Source: CAVORD01 sp963698535
Lineage (GTDB): Bacteria; Bacteroidota; Bacteroidia; Bacteroidales; VadinHA17
Assembly: GCA_963698535.1 (NCBI GenBank)
Contig: CAVORD010000001.1
Location: 310,001 to 374,000, forward strand
Length of the DNA stretch: 64,000 nt
Direction of reading: 5' to 3'
The position numbers were made by a program, and so were the translations under genes. How positions within the stretch are numbered: the first letter of the stretch is position 1; each line of letters starts with the position of its first letter. Below the pieces are notes generated by a model, which made no database searches, had not been told where the DNA came from, and saw nothing but the letters and a program-made list of their open reading frames with translations. Of this stretch, positions 62,620 to 64,000 are shown piece after piece.

Positions 62620-63657
62620 ATGATGAGAATGAAAAGAATTATCGAACCACTAGTGCATTTCCTAATATGGATGTCTGGGTTCATTTTGGTACTCATGTTT
62701 GTAAAAACACTCGGACCATTTAAGAAGGTTGATAATACCCTTTTATTGCCGGTAATTAACGGGACAGTGATCAATCTGATCCTGTTCTATACGGTTTCAC
62801 TTTATTTTATACCAAGATATAGCAGGCTTAAGCGAACATGGGTCTTTTTATTATCCACAATTATGTTCTTTTTGGCTCTTGGTCTGCTTGAAACATATCT
62901 TGATAACAAATTCTTTATTTACTATTATTCAGATACAAAAGAGCCATTCTCATCTCAATTTGCAGTCAATAGTGTCCTTAACTTTCTTATACTGACATCA
63001 TCTCTGGGGTATGGATTCGTAAAGGTCTGGTTTAGGAATGAGCAAACGAAGAAATTGCTGGAACAGGATAAACTCAGGGCCGAACTCAATTTTCTTAAAG
63101 CTCAGTTAAATCCTCATTTTCTCTTTAATGTATTGAATATTGCTTTTTCTAGTGCGAGTTGTAATGGAGATGATAAAACAGCAAATATTATTGGAAAGAT
63201 ATCGGGTCTGATGCGATATATGATCTACGATAGTAATGTTGAAAGAGTCGATCTCGCAACGGAGGTAGAGTATCTTCAAAATTATATACTGCTGCAAAAA
63301 ATGCGTTTCTCTGAAGATATGCCGGTGGAGGTTGAGTTTAAGGTATCAGGTGATCATTCAGGAGTTACTATTGCCCCTCTGATCTTAATTACTTTCATTG
63401 AGAACGCCTTTAAATTTGGAGTGAAGCTCGGTAGTAAATCAAAAATTGAGATATCTATATCTGTCGAAGATGATCTCTTCATCTTTAAGGTGCGTAATCC
63501 GGTATTTAATACCAACGATGGTGAGAGGGCAAAAAACTCAGGCATCGGTCTGGTAAACACACGGGAGAGATTATCATTGCTTTACCCTGCCAGTCATACA
63601 CTAAATATAATTAACGAAGGAGATTATTTTATTATAACTTTAGTTTTGGCAATATAA
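62620..63657 (+). CDS. LytS-type sensor histidine kinase
   Basis: 345 residues from the ATG at 62620; a TTG start at 62569 would add 17 residues before the first membrane segment. Four membrane segments (FLIWMSGFILVLMFVKTLG, VINGTVINLILFYTVSLYFI, WVFLLSTIMFFLALGLLETY, NFLILTSSLGYGFVKVWF). The His_kinase box FLKAQLNPHFLFNVLNIAF has the phosphorylated His; the GHKL ATPase part has LILITFIENAFKFG (N box) and GIGLVNTRERLSLLY (G box). It signals to the LytTR regulator that starts 8 bases later. Confidence 0.9.
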   Translation: MMRMKRIIEPLVHFLIWMSGFILVLMFVKTLGPFKKVDNTLLLPVINGTVINLILFYTVSLYFIPRYSRLKRTWVFLLSTIMFFLALGLLETYLDNKFFIYYYSDTKEPFSSQFAVNSVLNFLILTSSLGYGFVKVWFRNEQTKKLLEQDKLRAELNFLKAQLNPHFLFNVLNIAFSSASCNGDDKTANIIGKISGLMRYMIYDSNVERVDLATEVEYLQNYILLQKMRFSEDMPVEVEFKVSGDHSGVTIAPLILITFIENAFKFGVKLGSKSKIEISISVEDDLFIFKVRNPVFNTNDGERAKNSGIGLVNTRERLSLLYPASHTLNIINEGDYFIITLVLAI

Positions 63658-63665
63658 TTACGGAG

Positions 63666-64000
63666 ATGATAAAATGTATTGTAATTGATGATGAGCCTTT
63701 TGCTCTTAAATTAATAGAGGGTTATATAAAAAAAACACCCTTTCTGGAGTTCGGTGGTAGTTTTTCTAACCCATTGAAGGCACTTGAATTTATTAATGCG
63801 GGAACAGTTGATATCATATTTCTTGACATTAATATGCCGGAACTATCAGGCATACAGTTTCTTAAGACGCTGGCTAATCCTCCGGGGGTGATTTTTACAA
63901 CCGCATATCCTGAATATGGAGTTGAAAGTTACAACTACAATTCTATAGATTATCTTCTAAAACCTATTGAATATGATAGATTTCTAAAAGCCTGCAATAA
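63666..64000 (+). CDS. LytTR-type response regulator, 3' end cut by window
   Basis: The ATG at 63666 opens a receiver domain that runs to the end of the window without a stop (111 codons seen). Visible: IKCIVIDDEPFALKLIEGY with the acidic pair, IIFLDINMPELSGIQFL with the phosphorylated Asp, GVIFTTAYPEYGVESYN, and YLLKPIEYDRF with the conserved Lys. The LytTR DNA-binding half lies beyond the window, so its type is inferred from the LytS partner. Confidence 0.88.
   Translation, partial: MIKCIVIDDEPFALKLIEGYIKKTPFLEFGGSFSNPLKALEFINAGTVDIIFLDINMPELSGIQFLKTLANPPGVIFTTAYPEYGVESYNYNSIDYLLKPIEYDRFLKACN

Overview
The window reads as a chromosomal segment of an anaerobic or facultative member of the Bacteroidota, most like the Bacteroidales/Marinilabiliales. 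The support is AT-leaning coding sequence, the near absence of Shine-Dalgarno motifs, recurrent TAnnTTTG boxes in front of genes (the Bacteroidota -7 element), lipoprotein signals of the SC-N/SC-G kind, and families common in this phylum (DUF4251, DUF6132, GH109, DUF1080, the folP-cdaA pair, and IorA/IorB for amino-acid derived 2-oxoacids). No rRNA, tRNA, CRISPR array, integrase, transposase or prophage was seen.

Layout. 0-8.9 kb: end of a dihydroorotate dehydrogenase-like gene, two secreted proteins, uvrA, an ECF sigma factor, an SPFH protein paired with an Arc-like RHH protein, rsmE and a phosphodiesterase. 8.9-16.8 kb: a minus-strand run tmk > DoxX/thioredoxin-like > tpiA > prmA > a 1496-residue secreted protein. 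16.9-18.6 kb: folP-cdaA. 18.6-20.5 kb: an ankyrin/outer-membrane-like gene and a short secreted-protein gene, both frameshifted. 20.6-31 kb: serine hydrolase, HMCES-type protein, envelope proteins, an AEC transporter, a nitroreductase, a catalytically dead LMW-PTP-like protein, iorAB. 31.2-43.6 kb: S9 peptidase, short SSB, TlpA-like protein, cardiolipin synthase with a repeat-containing partner, mltG, murB, a glycosyltransferase, and a Crp/Fnr-DUF6132-ferredoxin run. 43.7-50.5 kb: GH109, gamma-glutamyltransferase, M20 amidohydrolase, DPP III. 50.6-56.2 kb: Pit/DUF47 phosphate uptake, an exonuclease-GIY-YIG fusion, a class IV aminotransferase, a radical SAM protein. 56.3-61.2 kb: a carbohydrate cluster (TIM-barrel epimerase, two Gfo/Idh/MocA oxidoreductases, DUF1080 hydrolase). 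61.3-64 kb: an alpha/beta hydrolase and a LytS/LytTR two-component pair cut by the window end.

Nine otherwise well-conserved genes carry thirteen frame breaks. Eleven are repaired by removing one base, one needs an added base, and one is ambiguous. Because tpiA, normally an essential housekeeping gene, is among them and its repaired length is exactly canonical, the best reading is residual insertion-type sequencing error in the assembly, not gene decay. These genes are annotated over their full repaired span. Repair also exposes a secreted protein (18617-19033) that no single frame shows.

Functionally the window combines housekeeping (nucleotide, folate, peptidoglycan, phospholipid, c-di-AMP) with peptide use (DPP III, S9 peptidase, GGT, M20, IorAB) and glycoside use through Tat-type exported oxidoreductases. 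No complete undescribed defence or mobile system was found. The least explained items are the dead phosphatase-like protein, the cls-linked four-module repeat protein, the ankyrin-barrel-like fusion, the SPFH/Arc pair and the 1496-residue protein.
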